NCBI GenBank assembly: GCA_905331475.1
Contig: CAJNYU010000683.1
Coordinates: forward strand, 124,001-188,000
Direction of reading: 5' to 3'
DNA: 64,000 nt
DNA from: Rotaria socialis
Lineage: Eukaryota; Rotifera; Eurotatoria; Philodinida; Philodinidae
Shown here: piece after piece, positions 11,071 through 26,362 of the stretch
Layout of the letters: each line of letters opens with the position of its first letter
Position numbering within the stretch: the stretch's first letter is position 1
Made by a program: the position numbers and the translations under genes
Notes under the pieces: model-generated
What the model was told of the DNA's origin: nothing
Database searches by the model: none
What the model saw: the letters and a program-made list of their open reading frames with translations, nothing else

Positions 11071-11682
11071 AAATACAGGCGAAATAATTACATGTCTGAA
11101 ATATAGAGTTAGTACTTTTTATAAAGCGAAGCAATTCGGCAGTAAGACCATCGAATTTTAAAAGTAGAGTATTAATTCGAATCATTTTCTTTGTGCTCAG
11201 TAATAATGGCTGATTGTTGAAAATTAGAAGATTTAGTGGTTAACATTGAACATAACCCTGAGATCTCAATAATTCTAAAATAAGCTGATGCCATTTCATT
11301 ATTTCAATATACTTTTCTGTTTCAGTGCATCATGAAGTCGAATATAGGCCATCAACAAACTCTCGCTAAACTTGAAAACCTTATCATTAAATATAAGACT
11401 TTAAAAATTTAGTTGCATCAAAATGAAACATAATGAATAAATATATTTATGTTTTATATGAAAGATTGACTTTTTGGTTGAGTTTTATTTCATTCATATC
11501 TATAATCATTTCCTATGTCATCATGTTTTATTTTATCAGCTTCTATTTCGCTATTTTTTTTGTCAAAGTGAAAAGAGAACAAATATTATTTGATCGATTG
11601 TATTGTATTGACTACGAAAAAGTATTCGACACGTAATGTCTTTTTTTGTAATTTTTTGAATTTTTCTGAAAATCTTTCTGGT
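11071..11682. other. Intergenic, nothing recognised
   Basis: AT-rich; the open frames at 11433-11787 are low-complexity or run into the repeat that follows. Confidence 0.5.
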
Positions 11683-11870
11683 CCCTGGACGATTATTTCT
11701 GAAGTAGTATTCCGTGAATTTCCGGTGAAAAACCCCGCAGGAAACATACCATTTCCGTCCGAAAATATGAGGAATTCGATGTCATGATCCAGTCATCGGA
11801 ATGCTGTTTCCATGTTCCGTCAATTTTCAGTGTTTATCTGCGGGAACCGGCCAGGATTTGTTGACCTGGA
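11683..11870. mobile_element. Probable short MITE, TTCCGG-rich interior
   Basis: Left end CCCTGGACGA and right end TTGACCTGGA form an imperfect inverted pair related to the CCCAGGTCGA TIR seen elsewhere in the window. The interior repeats TTCCGG/TTCCGT motifs in both senses and is GC-rich against an AT-rich background. No clear target duplication. Confidence 0.45.
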
Positions 11871-13394
11871 ATATCCCTATTAACATCTTGTTTTGTTTAG
11901 AGTTGAATGTATTCATCGCCAATCATCAATCAAGAAAAAATCATTGTTTCATAGTTCTTTATTTTTGTTAAAAAGCTTGTTTTTTTTACCAATTTTTTTT
12001 TCATATATTTAAGTTTTTGATTACAAACAAATTATTTAGTAGACTCTTAATAATGTTTGATATATGAAATAAAGATGACATAATCTTAGTAGGAATAAAA
12101 TTTCAAAATGTTAGATATTGTTTTGCTTCTTCATATAACTTTCACAGGTTAATTGATAGTTTTAGGAAACCGCTTTTGTTATTTGATTAAAGTGTCGAGT
12201 ATTTCAAAAAAATAGGTATGCGATGAACACAATTCAGCCGGATTAAACATGAAGAATTTTTCCAAGCAATAGTAAAAGTTAGTCTAGAAATTTATTAGAT
12301 CGCTTTAATTAGTGATGGATATCTAAACAAATTACATTTGAAACAGTTATTGCGTAGATTTTTCGAAAGTAATAGAGTAACCTGGGGCAATTGTAAAATA
12401 GAAAACAGTCGATTCCAGCATAACTCCTATAACTTTTTCATTTTTCGTTATTTTTTAAAATTTTCTTCACAAGATACCTAGCTCCGTATCTGCACTATCG
12501 ATAGATGAAAAAAACAACTCAAAATACTGGGCATAGAGCTATCCACAGAGTATTATTTGTGCTCAATTTTTCATGTATGCACTCATCCCTGCGCTGGGTC
12601 TAATGTATAAACACGTTGATGTCGTTGAGGTAAATGCAATTATAATCCCAACCAATTTTTATAGGTTTCAAAAATCTTATTTTGTGAAAAATGAATACCT
12701 CATTTTTCAATTATTTTTTCATCAATCTATAGCTCAAAGTCTTTTCTATCACCCTGAACTATTCTTAATTTTATGACTCAATTCCATATATTCATTAAAA
12801 AGCTCACAAAATGAGCACTACAAGAAAAATCTTCACATATTTACCCCAACTGGGGTGAATGTATAATTGCAGTATTTTTTGCTCAACCTAGTAAAAACCA
12901 ATTTCTCTATGATCCAAATTGATTTTAATGATCATTCAAACGTAAGAAGCTTTCAGATTTTCAAGCTCTATCACTCTAGAGCATTTTTACGATACTTTGA
13001 GAAATTTTAAGTTTTTTTTTTCTATAATAGCATTTTGAGTTCGAAATGATGAATCATATACTTTAAATAGATTTTTATCAATACGGCAAAAAGTATATAA
13101 AATAAAAGTTCAAATCATACACTTATTTCTCAGATATCATTATACATATCTAACGTATAGAAGTATATGTGCGACCTCTTTTGTGTTTTCTTGAAATTTT
13201 TTGTTAAACTATTTAAATAATTACAGGAAAAAAATTAATCAAAAGAATAAGACAAGTCTTCAAAAGTAAAATTCGTCGCACAAACTAATTCCATTATGTT
13301 CTTTGTTCGCGGTCTTTTTTTAACTATACATCATTGACGACTTTGTATTCTTGATATAAACATTCTATTCTATTCTTCATTCAAAGTAACAATC
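11871..13394. other. Intergenic, no gene recognised
   Basis: About 1.5 kb of AT-rich sequence. The short frame at 12573-12776 has no recognisable features. Nothing supportable was found. Confidence 0.55.
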
Positions 13395-14192
13395 ATGTCT
13401 AAATCATCTTTAATTCCACTCGATTTTTTTCTTGATATGTGCCCATTTGATCTCTATTCTAAAACGGGTCCCTCTATTCCATCATGTAATCCAGCAATAG
13501 CTCCAGACATTTCAATGATTCATGGTATGAATATATCAACAAATAATCATAATATGACAGCATTTCTCGAATCTCATGCAAATCACCCTATGCTAAATGG
13601 TGAACTTCTTCTTTCATATTGTCCATCAACCTCACTTAATATGCCATCAGCAAACGACACAATGAAGCTAGCACCATCACTTATTCCATGTGCATTAACA
13701 CAATGTTGTTCAAATAATAATCTTCAATCAATAATTAATTTATCTAAAACAATCAATGAATATTTAGATGATATTATTCGTTTGTTAATCCATATGGATA
13801 CAAGTTCCGATAGACGTATGCATAGTATAAATAATCTTTTACAAAATATTCAATTTATTGTTCAACGTTTAATATATATTCAACAAAAAATAATTAAACC
13901 ATTAAATGATTCCTCAAGTGATATGTTAAAATTAAATATGTTAATACGTTCAAATAATAATCAATCAAATAACAATAATAATAATAATTCTGTTTGTTTA
14001 GATCATCGTTTACACGATGAAGTTATTTTAATATTAAAACAAATTGTTTCATTAATTGATTCATCGCGTTTTTCAGCAATATTAACAAATATTAATTTGC
14101 AACAGAAACTTGATTCAATTCATGAACAAACAAATCTTATGCATGAACATCTTGTTACTATTACACGTAAACTTGAAACGAATATTATCTGA
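13395..14192 (+). CDS. Hypothetical protein, 265 aa, with Asn tract and C-terminal helices
   Basis: Single open exon with an ATG shortly after an AT-rich leader. I do not recognise the family. The first ~110 residues are Ser/Pro/Asn/Cys-rich without a clear fold and without a convincing signal peptide. Residues ~110-170 (INLSKTINEYLDD onward) and ~210-260 look like long amphipathic helices that could form a coiled coil, separated by an asparagine-rich run around residue 190. It is the immediate upstream neighbour of MCM4: only 78 bp separate its stop from the MCM4 start, and a splice acceptor sits directly before the MCM4 ATG, so the two may be co-transcribed. Codon use is like the neighbours, which supports a real gene. 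Function unknown. Confidence 0.65.
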   Translation: MSKSSLIPLDFFLDMCPFDLYSKTGPSIPSCNPAIAPDISMIHGMNISTNNHNMTAFLESHANHPMLNGELLLSYCPSTSLNMPSANDTMKLAPSLIPCALTQCCSNNNLQSIINLSKTINEYLDDIIRLLIHMDTSSDRRMHSINNLLQNIQFIVQRLIYIQQKIIKPLNDSSSDMLKLNMLIRSNNNQSNNNNNNNSVCLDHRLHDEVILILKQIVSLIDSSRFSAILTNINLQQKLDSIHEQTNLMHEHLVTITRKLETNII

Positions 14193-14256
14193 AAAAATAA
14201 AATCGACAATACAATACTATAATTTATCAGAAAATGAAAATAAAATCGAACAAATG

Positions 14257-14270
14257 TCTTTTATTTCTAG
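14257..14270 (+). promoter_or_regulatory. Candidate trans-splice acceptor before MCM4
   Basis: A pyrimidine-rich run ending TTTATTTCTAG directly abuts the ATG at 14271, with no upstream donor or exon recognised in the 78-bp spacer. Spliced-leader trans-splicing is known in bdelloids, and this layout is what a downstream operon cistron would need. Confidence 0.5.
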
Positions 14271-18089
<3,819 letters not shown>

Positions 18090-19232
18090 ACAAAGTCGAT
18101 TTATTTTTCTTGTGTATACACATAACCAGATAAATTTCTTTCTCTACACATATTTTTCTTATGTTGTTCGCTTATGATTAGATTAAATCAATAAATAGAC
18201 TTAATTTTCTAGAGAATTATTTTCAACTTTTACTTGAAGATAGAATGTTTTTCGATTCGTATTCGACAAAGTTGACATATTAACAGAATAAAATAAAATA
18301 CTTCGTTGTGACTATGAAATCTTCGGTCAATATTTCTATAGTTTATTTCATGTCGATAATATTTGTGTTTTCTTCTTTCAACTATAAACGTATAGGATTG
18401 TTAGCGATGAAAAAATCATCTCATGAGACAATTGATACATAGAAAAAAAAAACGATTGATTAATCTATTGAGTCCCGGATACGACGTTAATAGTGCGAGG
18501 TATGATTGTTGCTCTTTATGAATGTTCTTATCTAGTGGTGGCAAAATCAACAGAAACTACGACAGTGAAATGAATTAGAAATCATTTTTAATCAATATTA
18601 ATCGTGCGAAATTCAGATATGGGTAGAAGTCTTTGGGAAATGGTATTCAAGACTAGTCGAATAAATTCTATTACAAACAATGTTCAAAATGACACAGAGT
18701 CGGCTGCTAATAGACATAAAAATAGCTCTAAAATATTTACCGTTTTGATTTCTATCTTCCTATGCAGCTTTTACAGTGGTATTTCAAAAATAAAATCAAT
18801 GCGTCGATTTTAGGCCTTATTCACCATTCTTCTTTTCGACAGAACAAGAAATTAGAAGCAGCTGCTATCTGTACTAAATAATATCATTGTTCGCTGAGCC
18901 TTTAAGTGTCTTTTCACTAATTTGTTTTTGTTCTAAAGTTATAGCCACAATTTATGAGTAATTTTCATAGACCTATTACATTCTGAATCTGTTTTGAATG
19001 AGTATTTGACAAAATAAAGAGACTGCCATTTATTATGCCGCTGCAGTGACCAATATTTACCAGTGCAAGTAACGCTGCTGTACCAGCCACTGGCACACAC
19101 ATGTATATGACACGCATAAATATGGCTAATCATGACGGCCGTTGTCTCATGTTGATGAAATTTATCTGCACATTTGCTTAATGATAAGATGCTGCGTTCG
19201 TTCTTTCTTCGCTATCACTATTTACTCTCAGC
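18090..19232. other. Intergenic, nothing recognised
   Basis: Contains the MCM4 3' flank (AATAAA near 18190) and the SDR promoter region. The frames at 18604-18813 and 18939-19133 show no family features. Confidence 0.55.
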
Positions 19233-20096
19233 ATGTCATTAACAAGTCAACAACGTATTATTCTTGTTACGGGGGCAAACAAGGGTATAGGTTTTGAGGT
19301 TGTGAAAAAGCTCGCGAAAGATTCATCACTCACTAATACTGTTATTCTTCTTGGTAGTCGTGATTTAAAACGAGGACAAGATGCGCTCACCCGACTTGGC
19401 TGCCCAAACAATGTCTGTGTGCTTCATTTAGATGTGACATCATTGGAAAGTATTCTAGCTGCGATCGATGAGATCAAATGTAAGCATGGCGGTCGATTAG
19501 ATGTAGTTATCAATAATGCTGCTATTGGAGATCTAGAATTCACGATTGATACAGCCCGAAAAATGTTTTCGACTAACTATTATGGTATGAAAACATTAAA
19601 TGAACATTTGCTTCCTCTCATACGAGAGAATGGCCGTGTGATCAATGTGAGTAGTGCATGTGGTCCAATTGTACTGTATGAGGCTTCAAAAGATCTTCAA
19701 GATAAATACTCTTCGTCGACATTGAACTTAGAACAGCTTGATTGTCTTGTCGAAGATTTTATCTCAGCTGTTGGAACCAATACTGTTGGTGAACTAGGTT
19801 ACAATCCAAAAACATTATATCTAATTTACAGCGTTACAAAGGCGGCAGTTATTTCTCTCACCCGGATTGAAGCACGTCAATGGTTTGATACCAAAAATAT
19901 ACTTGCATTTTCCGTGTGTCCAGGATTATGCGCCACCGATATGACAAATAATGCTCCCGATGGTTCTCCTGCTGAAGTGGGTGCTGATTCAATCTTGCAT
20001 CTTGTCAATACTGATCAAAGCAGGCTCGAAAACGGTTGTTTTTATCGAGCTGGCCAACAACTACCACAAATTGGCATGCTCAGTCGTAAAAATTGA
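19233..20096 (+). CDS. Short-chain dehydrogenase/reductase, carbonyl-reductase-like
   Basis: Intronless 287-aa protein of classical SDR size. The Rossmann nucleotide-binding motif TGANKGIG is at residues 13-20, NNAAIG at 94-99, the catalytic serine in NVSSA (~140), and YSVTK with Tyr199 and Lys203. The GANKGIG wording and the insert between the Ser and Tyr motifs match the carbonyl-reductase (CBR1-type) branch, so NADPH-dependent reduction of carbonyl compounds in the cytosol is the likely reaction; the substrate cannot be told. The PGLCATDM segment after the active site is typical. No signal peptide or transmembrane segment. The sequence TACTCTCAG sits two bases before the ATG and could be a trans-splice acceptor. 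The absence of introns in a window where most genes have several is notable but common for this family. Confidence 0.9.
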   Translation: MSLTSQQRIILVTGANKGIGFEVVKKLAKDSSLTNTVILLGSRDLKRGQDALTRLGCPNNVCVLHLDVTSLESILAAIDEIKCKHGGRLDVVINNAAIGDLEFTIDTARKMFSTNYYGMKTLNEHLLPLIRENGRVINVSSACGPIVLYEASKDLQDKYSSSTLNLEQLDCLVEDFISAVGTNTVGELGYNPKTLYLIYSVTKAAVISLTRIEARQWFDTKNILAFSVCPGLCATDMTNNAPDGSPAEVGADSILHLVNTDQSRLENGCFYRAGQQLPQIGMLSRKN

Positions 20097-21302
20097 AGAA
20101 TGGCACCATGAAATTCAATTTCATCGTCACACATAAAACACATCTTTTTTTCCCAATAACAAAAGCTCTTACCGAAATCTCTGAGAAATTGAAATGCCTG
20201 TCACGATAAAAAATACGGGTGAAAATACGCACCCTATATACTTTAACACTTCTTTTTAATTGTTTGTCACAAAAATGTACCACAATCATGAGAGTGACTA
20301 TCTAATGATCCTGATGTTAAACGTATGAAAAGCATTTAATCAGTCTTAGTCTCGTAAGAGTAAGCCATTAGTTAATGACCGATGCATAATTATACAAGAG
20401 CGAAGAGTAAGCGATATATAGGTAATGATGGCAAGCGAACCTTATCAAGTCACACATGAACAAGCAATTTGATGAGTAAATTATTGATGAGCTCAAACTT
20501 TTTCGTCTGGGACATTTAAAATACATTGAGCCTAATGTTGTCACAAATCGTGTGATATCCATAACAGAACGATCGTTATCTCGTATTTCTTTAAGAAGTG
20601 ATCGAATAAAATATCAAACTATACAGTATTCATCGTATGCTATCAATGTTTAGAGAAAATATTTGCGTAGGGCACATGCTTCACAAAACACTAATCTAAC
20701 AAGTTGTGCAAGTATTTGTTTCAGGCATCTGTATATTATTCGTTATCACCCGCCAGTGAGTAAGACACTTGAATAGTTTCTCTATGTGCTGACAATAGCA
20801 GACTCAAGTGTGGTGCGAACATAACTGTGTGGCGAAGAAAATTATTTAATGGCTTTGACGTATTGACTACGACGAAGTTCGATTGACAATTAATTGTAAT
20901 GCTCGCTTTCATTAGTTCAATATTAATTAGCTGATGAACTTCTGTGAAGTGTACATCTCTCTAACAAGTTACTAATAAGTTTTTTCTTTGTTGCAATCAC
21001 ATTCTGTCAAATCCAAATAATTCTCGAGAAACAGTTTATGACATCCAGTTGACATTTCAATCATGCTTCGATGAAGATCGTTCAGGAATTCTAATAGGAA
21101 ATTGAAAATTCATCAACATTTCCTGTTAGTCAATGATGAATATCGCGCTCATCGGTCAACTCAGTAAAATTCAGCTCTTAATTATTCGATACGAAGAACC
21201 AGTTATTCTTGTATAGGGTAATCTTGGCTATATAATCAATATTTGGATCTTTTTACAACGTGATTTGCGAAAAAATGTTTGCTCATGGTATTCTATTTTT
21301 TA
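20097..21302. other. Intergenic, nothing recognised
   Basis: AT-rich; the open frames at 20080-20562 are antisense or short and lack features. Confidence 0.55.
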
Positions 21303-21310
21303 TCAGTAGC

Positions 21311-21843
21311 CAGAGATGGGCAAGTCAAGTCAAAAAATGACTTGAATCGGGTCAAGTCAAGTCAAGTCAGACTTGACTTGATGATTTTTTTGAATGGACT
21401 ATGACTTGACTTGACTTGACTTGTAAACACTCATGACTTGACTTGACTTGATTCAAGTCAGTGATGGGTCATGACTTGACTTGAAAATTTTCAGAATGAC
21501 TTGGCTTGACTTGCAACAAGTCGTACCGAGAAATTCAAGTCAAGTCAAAAATTATATGTATAGAGAACTTTTATTAATTGAATTTTTGAACTCTAATTTG
21601 AAATGTAGAAGAAAAATACAAATAATAAATCAAAGATGGGCAAGTCAAGTCAAAAAATGACTTCACCTGATGATTTTTTGAATGAATTATGACTCAAATT
21701 GACTTGACTTGAAATCAGACTTGACTTGACTTGACTTGGAATTTTCTTTGGCTTAGCTATGACTTGGCTTGATTTGACTTGAAATTTTCAGAAACTGACT
21801 TGACTTGACTTGAGTCGAAAAAACGCTGACTTGCCCATCTCTG
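21311..21843. mobile_element. 533-bp hAT-type nonautonomous element made of CAAGT repeats
   Basis: The left end CAGAGATGGGCAAGTC and right end GACTTGCCCATCTCTG are perfect 16-bp inverted repeats, flanked by a perfect 8-bp duplication TCAGTAGC (21303-21310 and 21844-21851). CAGAGATGGG is a typical hAT-like terminus. Almost the whole interior is (CAAGT)n or its complement (ACTTG)n. An internal second copy of the terminal sequence starts near 21635 (AGATGGGCAAGTCAAGTC) and a partial one lies near 21460. No coding capacity. Confidence 0.93.
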
Positions 21844-21940
21844 TCAGTAGCTCATATTCTCCTGTTGGATTCATTCAGTATGTTTCTTTAGTTTTTTTTT
21901 AAAGCAATTATGATTTGTTAGTATTTTTCTTGGTACACCG

Positions 21941-22567
21941 ACAGTTGAGCGCTCATTAATGGGTTTAGCCCCAATTCGTCCCTGATTGCCTGTAAAATGA
22001 TATAATACGTTATAGAGAAAGAACTATTTATTATCAAAGTAAAATAAGATTACACTAAAGCTATTACTCTCTTGATTGTTCTTTTTCTTGACCAGTTTTA
22101 TTTTCCTGCTTTTTCGTATATTGATGCCCTTTAAAGTTCAACACAGGCTCTGGACGTTCGCTATGTGTGAACTTAAACATGGGTTATTTGGTTTACTAGA
22201 GAAATAAAAGCACTTTTCTTTGTGTTCGCTATTTTCTAAGTTTTTTTTTCGTACTTCGGAAGATCAACGAGACATACAGCATCGTGATTAGTATACTTAG
22301 CATTCAGTAGATGGGGATAATTACGACATTCCGAAAAATTATATGCCAATTAAGCATGGAACGAATTGAGATAGGTACAAATTCGGAATAGAACGAGTTA
22401 AGAAAAATTTAAATGGAGCCAATCAGGACAAATCGGGGGTAAACCGTATTTTTTAAACGAGCAAGAGCTCTCTTCTATTTTTTATGTGAATCTGATTCAT
22501 TCAACTAAAATTATTTTCTTATATTCTTTAATCACTTGTTTAATGAGCGCTCAACTACTGTCGTGTC
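21941..22567. mobile_element. Nonautonomous TIR element, ~630 bp
   Basis: Near 21941 the left end reads CGACAGTTGAGCGCTCATTA. Its inverted complement, with a 3-base indel, is at 22530-22567 (TAATGAGCGCTCAACTACTG). Inward of this, GGTTTAGCCCCAATTCGTCC (from ~21961) pairs with the complement of GGACAAATCGGGGGTAAACC (22427-22446), so the right arm has ~90 extra bases. No transposase is visible and the TSD is unclear. Perhaps Tc1/mariner-like, but that is a guess. Confidence 0.55.
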
Positions 22568-24096
22568 ACCACTTTTCTCAAAGATTACATTCGTCTTGTA
22601 TAGTTACATTAGCTTCGAAATCATTCCAATAAACGTGCGTCATGGCTATGATGCAATTGCTTACTATATATCACCGATGCTCTTGAATACTCAAGCTATG
22701 ATTCTCGAATTTAAAATATGGACAATATTATTCAGGCATATATTCTCTTGAAAAGCGATAGCCTTTTCAACGCTTCGCTTGTATTATATTATTGTAGTAT
22801 AGGAGTATTTTTAACGCGAATAAATTAGTTTTAAGTATAATACGATTTGTTTTTCTCGATAAAAAAGATCTTTTTTGGACTTTATTCCTAGTTAGACGTT
22901 CTTGTTCATCAGCAGCAACTTTTTCAGCAAGAAAGTCATGTACTAGGAACCAATCTTCAGCTCTATCCTGATCAAGCAAGCAAAAACGTTCATCTGAGGA
23001 GATCATTCCCATATCCTTAGACTGTACCATTGAAGGCTCTCAAAGTGCCGCGAAGTTTAATTAAAATTCCACTTACAAATCCAACTATTTGCATAAGGTT
23101 AAATCCTATTTCTTCATATACGGATTCTGAATAATTTTTGTACATTTTTTTTTATATGATATCATTTTCCCGGCCTTTTATTCAGCTCATATCGTTACAT
23201 GAAATTCATTCAATAAACATATGATCTGTAAAGGAACAATAACTGACACTTATTCACTTTTGTGAATTTATTTTTCAAGTTATTGTCTGAAAATCTAATT
23301 TTGCTACTATCATACATAGATGATGAAGTTGCTATAAATTCAATAGACCGACGCCTAAGTATGTAATCACATGAACGAACAATCAAGAAAACAAGTCGAT
23401 AGTCTACAAAAACGAGAACCCTATTGTTGGCTTTGGAGCGATGACTTCACGATTCAATTGCGTGTATGATGTAAGACTTTCATCTAGAGGACGAGTCTCA
23501 GTATGTTTTTTCCTATTTCTTCTTGAGAAATGACTAATCGGTAGTGATCGTATAGTTTGTCATATAGAAACTAACACACCGAGAGTAACCGTGTTTATTT
23601 ATGAATCTTCGCTTGAACCAAGTTATCACTAAAATCATATTGGTAAAAATCTGAATTACGATCGAAAAATTATTACTAAGAAAATGTTCTTATTACACTA
23701 CGTTCTGTAAGAAAATAGATTTTACTTTCTTTTGGCACGATGAATGATACAGTGTATAACTAGGTAAACAAAAATCTTACCTGGACTGACAAGTGCTCTC
23801 GAATATGATCAATAAATAATTTACCTATCTAATCACGTGCTCGGCAAAATATGACATTAAGAAACAAAAACGATATTTATCTAGATACACGATGAAATAT
23901 TGCACTATACAATAAATGATCACTAAGCATGAATGATTTACTCACCAAAACAAACATCTAACCATCAGATAAAATTGGTAAATAAAAACATAAATAACCA
24001 TGTGCTTTTATCTTTGATTTAATATTGTACACTATTTGATTAGACAGCCGTTTGTTCGACTACAACAACATTGACACAATATCTTATTCCAACAAT
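22568..24096. other. Intergenic with one weak minus-strand open frame
   Basis: A minus-strand frame at 22767-23030 (87 aa) has a compositionally protein-like first half (EDWFLVHDFLAEKVAADEQE) and a low-complexity second half. It may be an exon or gene relic, but I cannot assign it. The rest shows nothing. Confidence 0.4.
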
Positions 24097-25265
24097 ATGG
24101 ATGCACCTTCCACGTTCGATACTTTCTCAATAGCAATGACATCAGTCCCAAAGTCATTACCTATATTAAGTAATATCTATAAAATTGCGACTGATATTCG
24201 AGAAACGACTGAACGAGTTGAGATCAACAAAAAACAATGCGAGCAGTTGAGTGAACGTATTGATACACTGATCGGGTTTTTAGCTCAAAGAGATCTATCG
24301 AAGTGTTTGAACGAAGCAATGCACAAGGCACTTAATCGTTTCGAAACATTTCTACTTCAATGTCTTGAATATATCAGCACTTTCATTGAAGCCACTTGGT
24401 TTAAGCGTATTGTGGGCAACAAAGAGTATGAAAAGAAATTTCAAGATTTAAATCGTGAACTTACTCAATAATCAAACGATCTTAATTTCGGTATTGGACT
24501 AAATATTATGACGGTGAATAAAACACACGATGAAAACGATGAAGAAAAAATCGAATCGGTAATATAAAATTGCAACTGGTTGTTGACATTTATGATTTTA
24601 AAAATATCTTCTTTAAGGATGAAGCTGATGAATCTGAGAAAGATCCTCCACAGCAGAAACCATCAGGAATAGTCGATGGTAGTCAACGGATTGAAAGGAA
24701 ACATCGAGAAACATCGATTGAAACAAATAAAGTTCCTTATATGGTAAGTGATGTCTTACAGGATCACAAGATTTTGAAGTCGTTGTTATTCTGTATGTAT
24801 AGAATCCTGCAAAAGAAAACCAGAACGGTTATCAAGCAGCTGAGAACATTTTTGTGTCCGGCCTATGGCTATATCGATATTATCAATATAATCAGTGGTT
24901 CGGACCATTTCAACAACAAATTGTCTTCAATCCAATGACCAAAACACTAAATGGCTGTGGCGTAGATAATGTTGGTCAATATCTATTGAATGGATCGTTT
25001 TCAGTAGAAACTGGACAACTTGAGATGATGCAGCATTATCAAGTATGTTTGTTACTATGGATAATGTACATGAATTGTATCGAAATTTGATTTTTTTCCC
25101 TTACATATATAGATCGGTACAGGAAATCCTAATTTCAATATAGGTCACAAAGATGCTATTCAACTTACTTGGAACGCTTCAAGAAAATTATTCGAAGGCA
25201 TGGGATATTCTCAATCTGGAGGAAATTACGTACCAGGCTCAATTATCGAAATGTCGCATGCCTGA
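24097..25265 (+). pseudogene. MLKL-N-terminal-like four-helix protein with C-terminal conserved domain, apparently broken
   Basis: The first ATG in frame is at 24097. The first ~125 residues resemble the N-terminal four-helix bundle of MLKL (HeLo-like superfamily): INKKQCEQLSERID, an AMHKALNRFETFL helix, and the FQDLNRELTQ end. In-phase exons continue to 25265: a charged linker (24618-24741) and a C-terminal domain with WFGPFQQQIVFNP, GCGVDNVGQYLLNG and IGTGNPNFNIGH motifs, joined by introns at about 24559-24617, 24742-24801 and 25040-25112. Family knowledge: HeLo/MLKL bundles attack membranes in programmed cell death; whether this one did is unknown. The locus looks broken, with about one interruption, while its introns are well kept, so decay is probably recent. 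The C-terminal domain is one I have only loosely seen in rotifer proteins and cannot name. Confidence 0.6.
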
Positions 25266-26362
25266 ATATGACGTCTTTTCTTTTTTTCTAAATTTTATCA
25301 TAGACTCCACTGTGACTGAATATACTGTAGTTAATAAAAATATCGCACTTCAGTTTTTTCTTGAGAAAAGAATACTTTTCTGATAGTTCTTTTTAAATAT
25401 TGAGCAATAAACTAAACGACTTTTCTAATATATATACATTGAGAATCCTGATAATTAGTTATCTTGAGAATGAAAATAAGACGAAACGTTCAAAGCAATT
25501 GCAGAACGAAGGAATTTGAGTAATCCATGAAAGTTGCTTATTAGTAGTTTTTAGCTTAATTCTTGTGCGTTGTTTCTTTAAAAATGGCAGGTCACTAACG
25601 CTAAAAGCACTCCTTCTAAATCATTTAAAACAAATAAATGTAGACATTCTTATCTTAACGTACTATACGTTTATGATGTTCTATAAAAGCTTTCACTGGG
25701 AACAATTTATGAGAATTCAAAAACGTATGCTTGTTTTACTCGAAACATATTATAGCTATATAGAGGTATTTTTTATTCACATACAGTAACGCATGTACTA
25801 TAAGCATATATTGATGCATTAGCGACATCTGGTTCTAAAGCTGTTGGATTCGATCTGTGCCTACCACATTTGGTATTCGTACATGAATCATTTTTTCTGT
25901 ACGAGTTTTTTAGACATGATGTTCTGAATCGAAATCAACAAGAGACCTTGTAATCATAAAATGTTTAACCAAATAGATTTTCGTTCAAAATCTTCTATTG
26001 ATTCAAAAATAGATCATAATTCATTTACTTCTCAAATACATATCATAGCATTGTAAAAATTTTCTGCAGATGATCCTAATCTTTGGATCAGTAAAAACTT
26101 CGATTTCGCTCATAATATATTTACGCTCAGACTTTTTCTATTATTCAATCAATTCATTCTGTTGTTCTTAGATTATCATCAATTCATGATTTTGTTCTTT
26201 CTTTTCTGATTATATAATCCATCGAAACTTGTAAATCAAAGCAAGAGATATGCTCTTAGGAAAATACTTCTTGATTTATTTATAGATACTAGAAGATGCA
26301 AATATTGATGAAGCAAAGCTGAAATATTTATAATAAATAGACAATATAAATTCATTTAAAAA
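25266..26362. other. Intergenic, nothing recognised
   Basis: AT-rich. The frame at 25565-25789 has no family features. Confidence 0.55.

Noticed and set aside
22767-23030. Possible SH3-like exon on the minus strand
   Set aside because: Only a loose resemblance over ~25 residues; the SH3 end motif is absent and half is low complexity.
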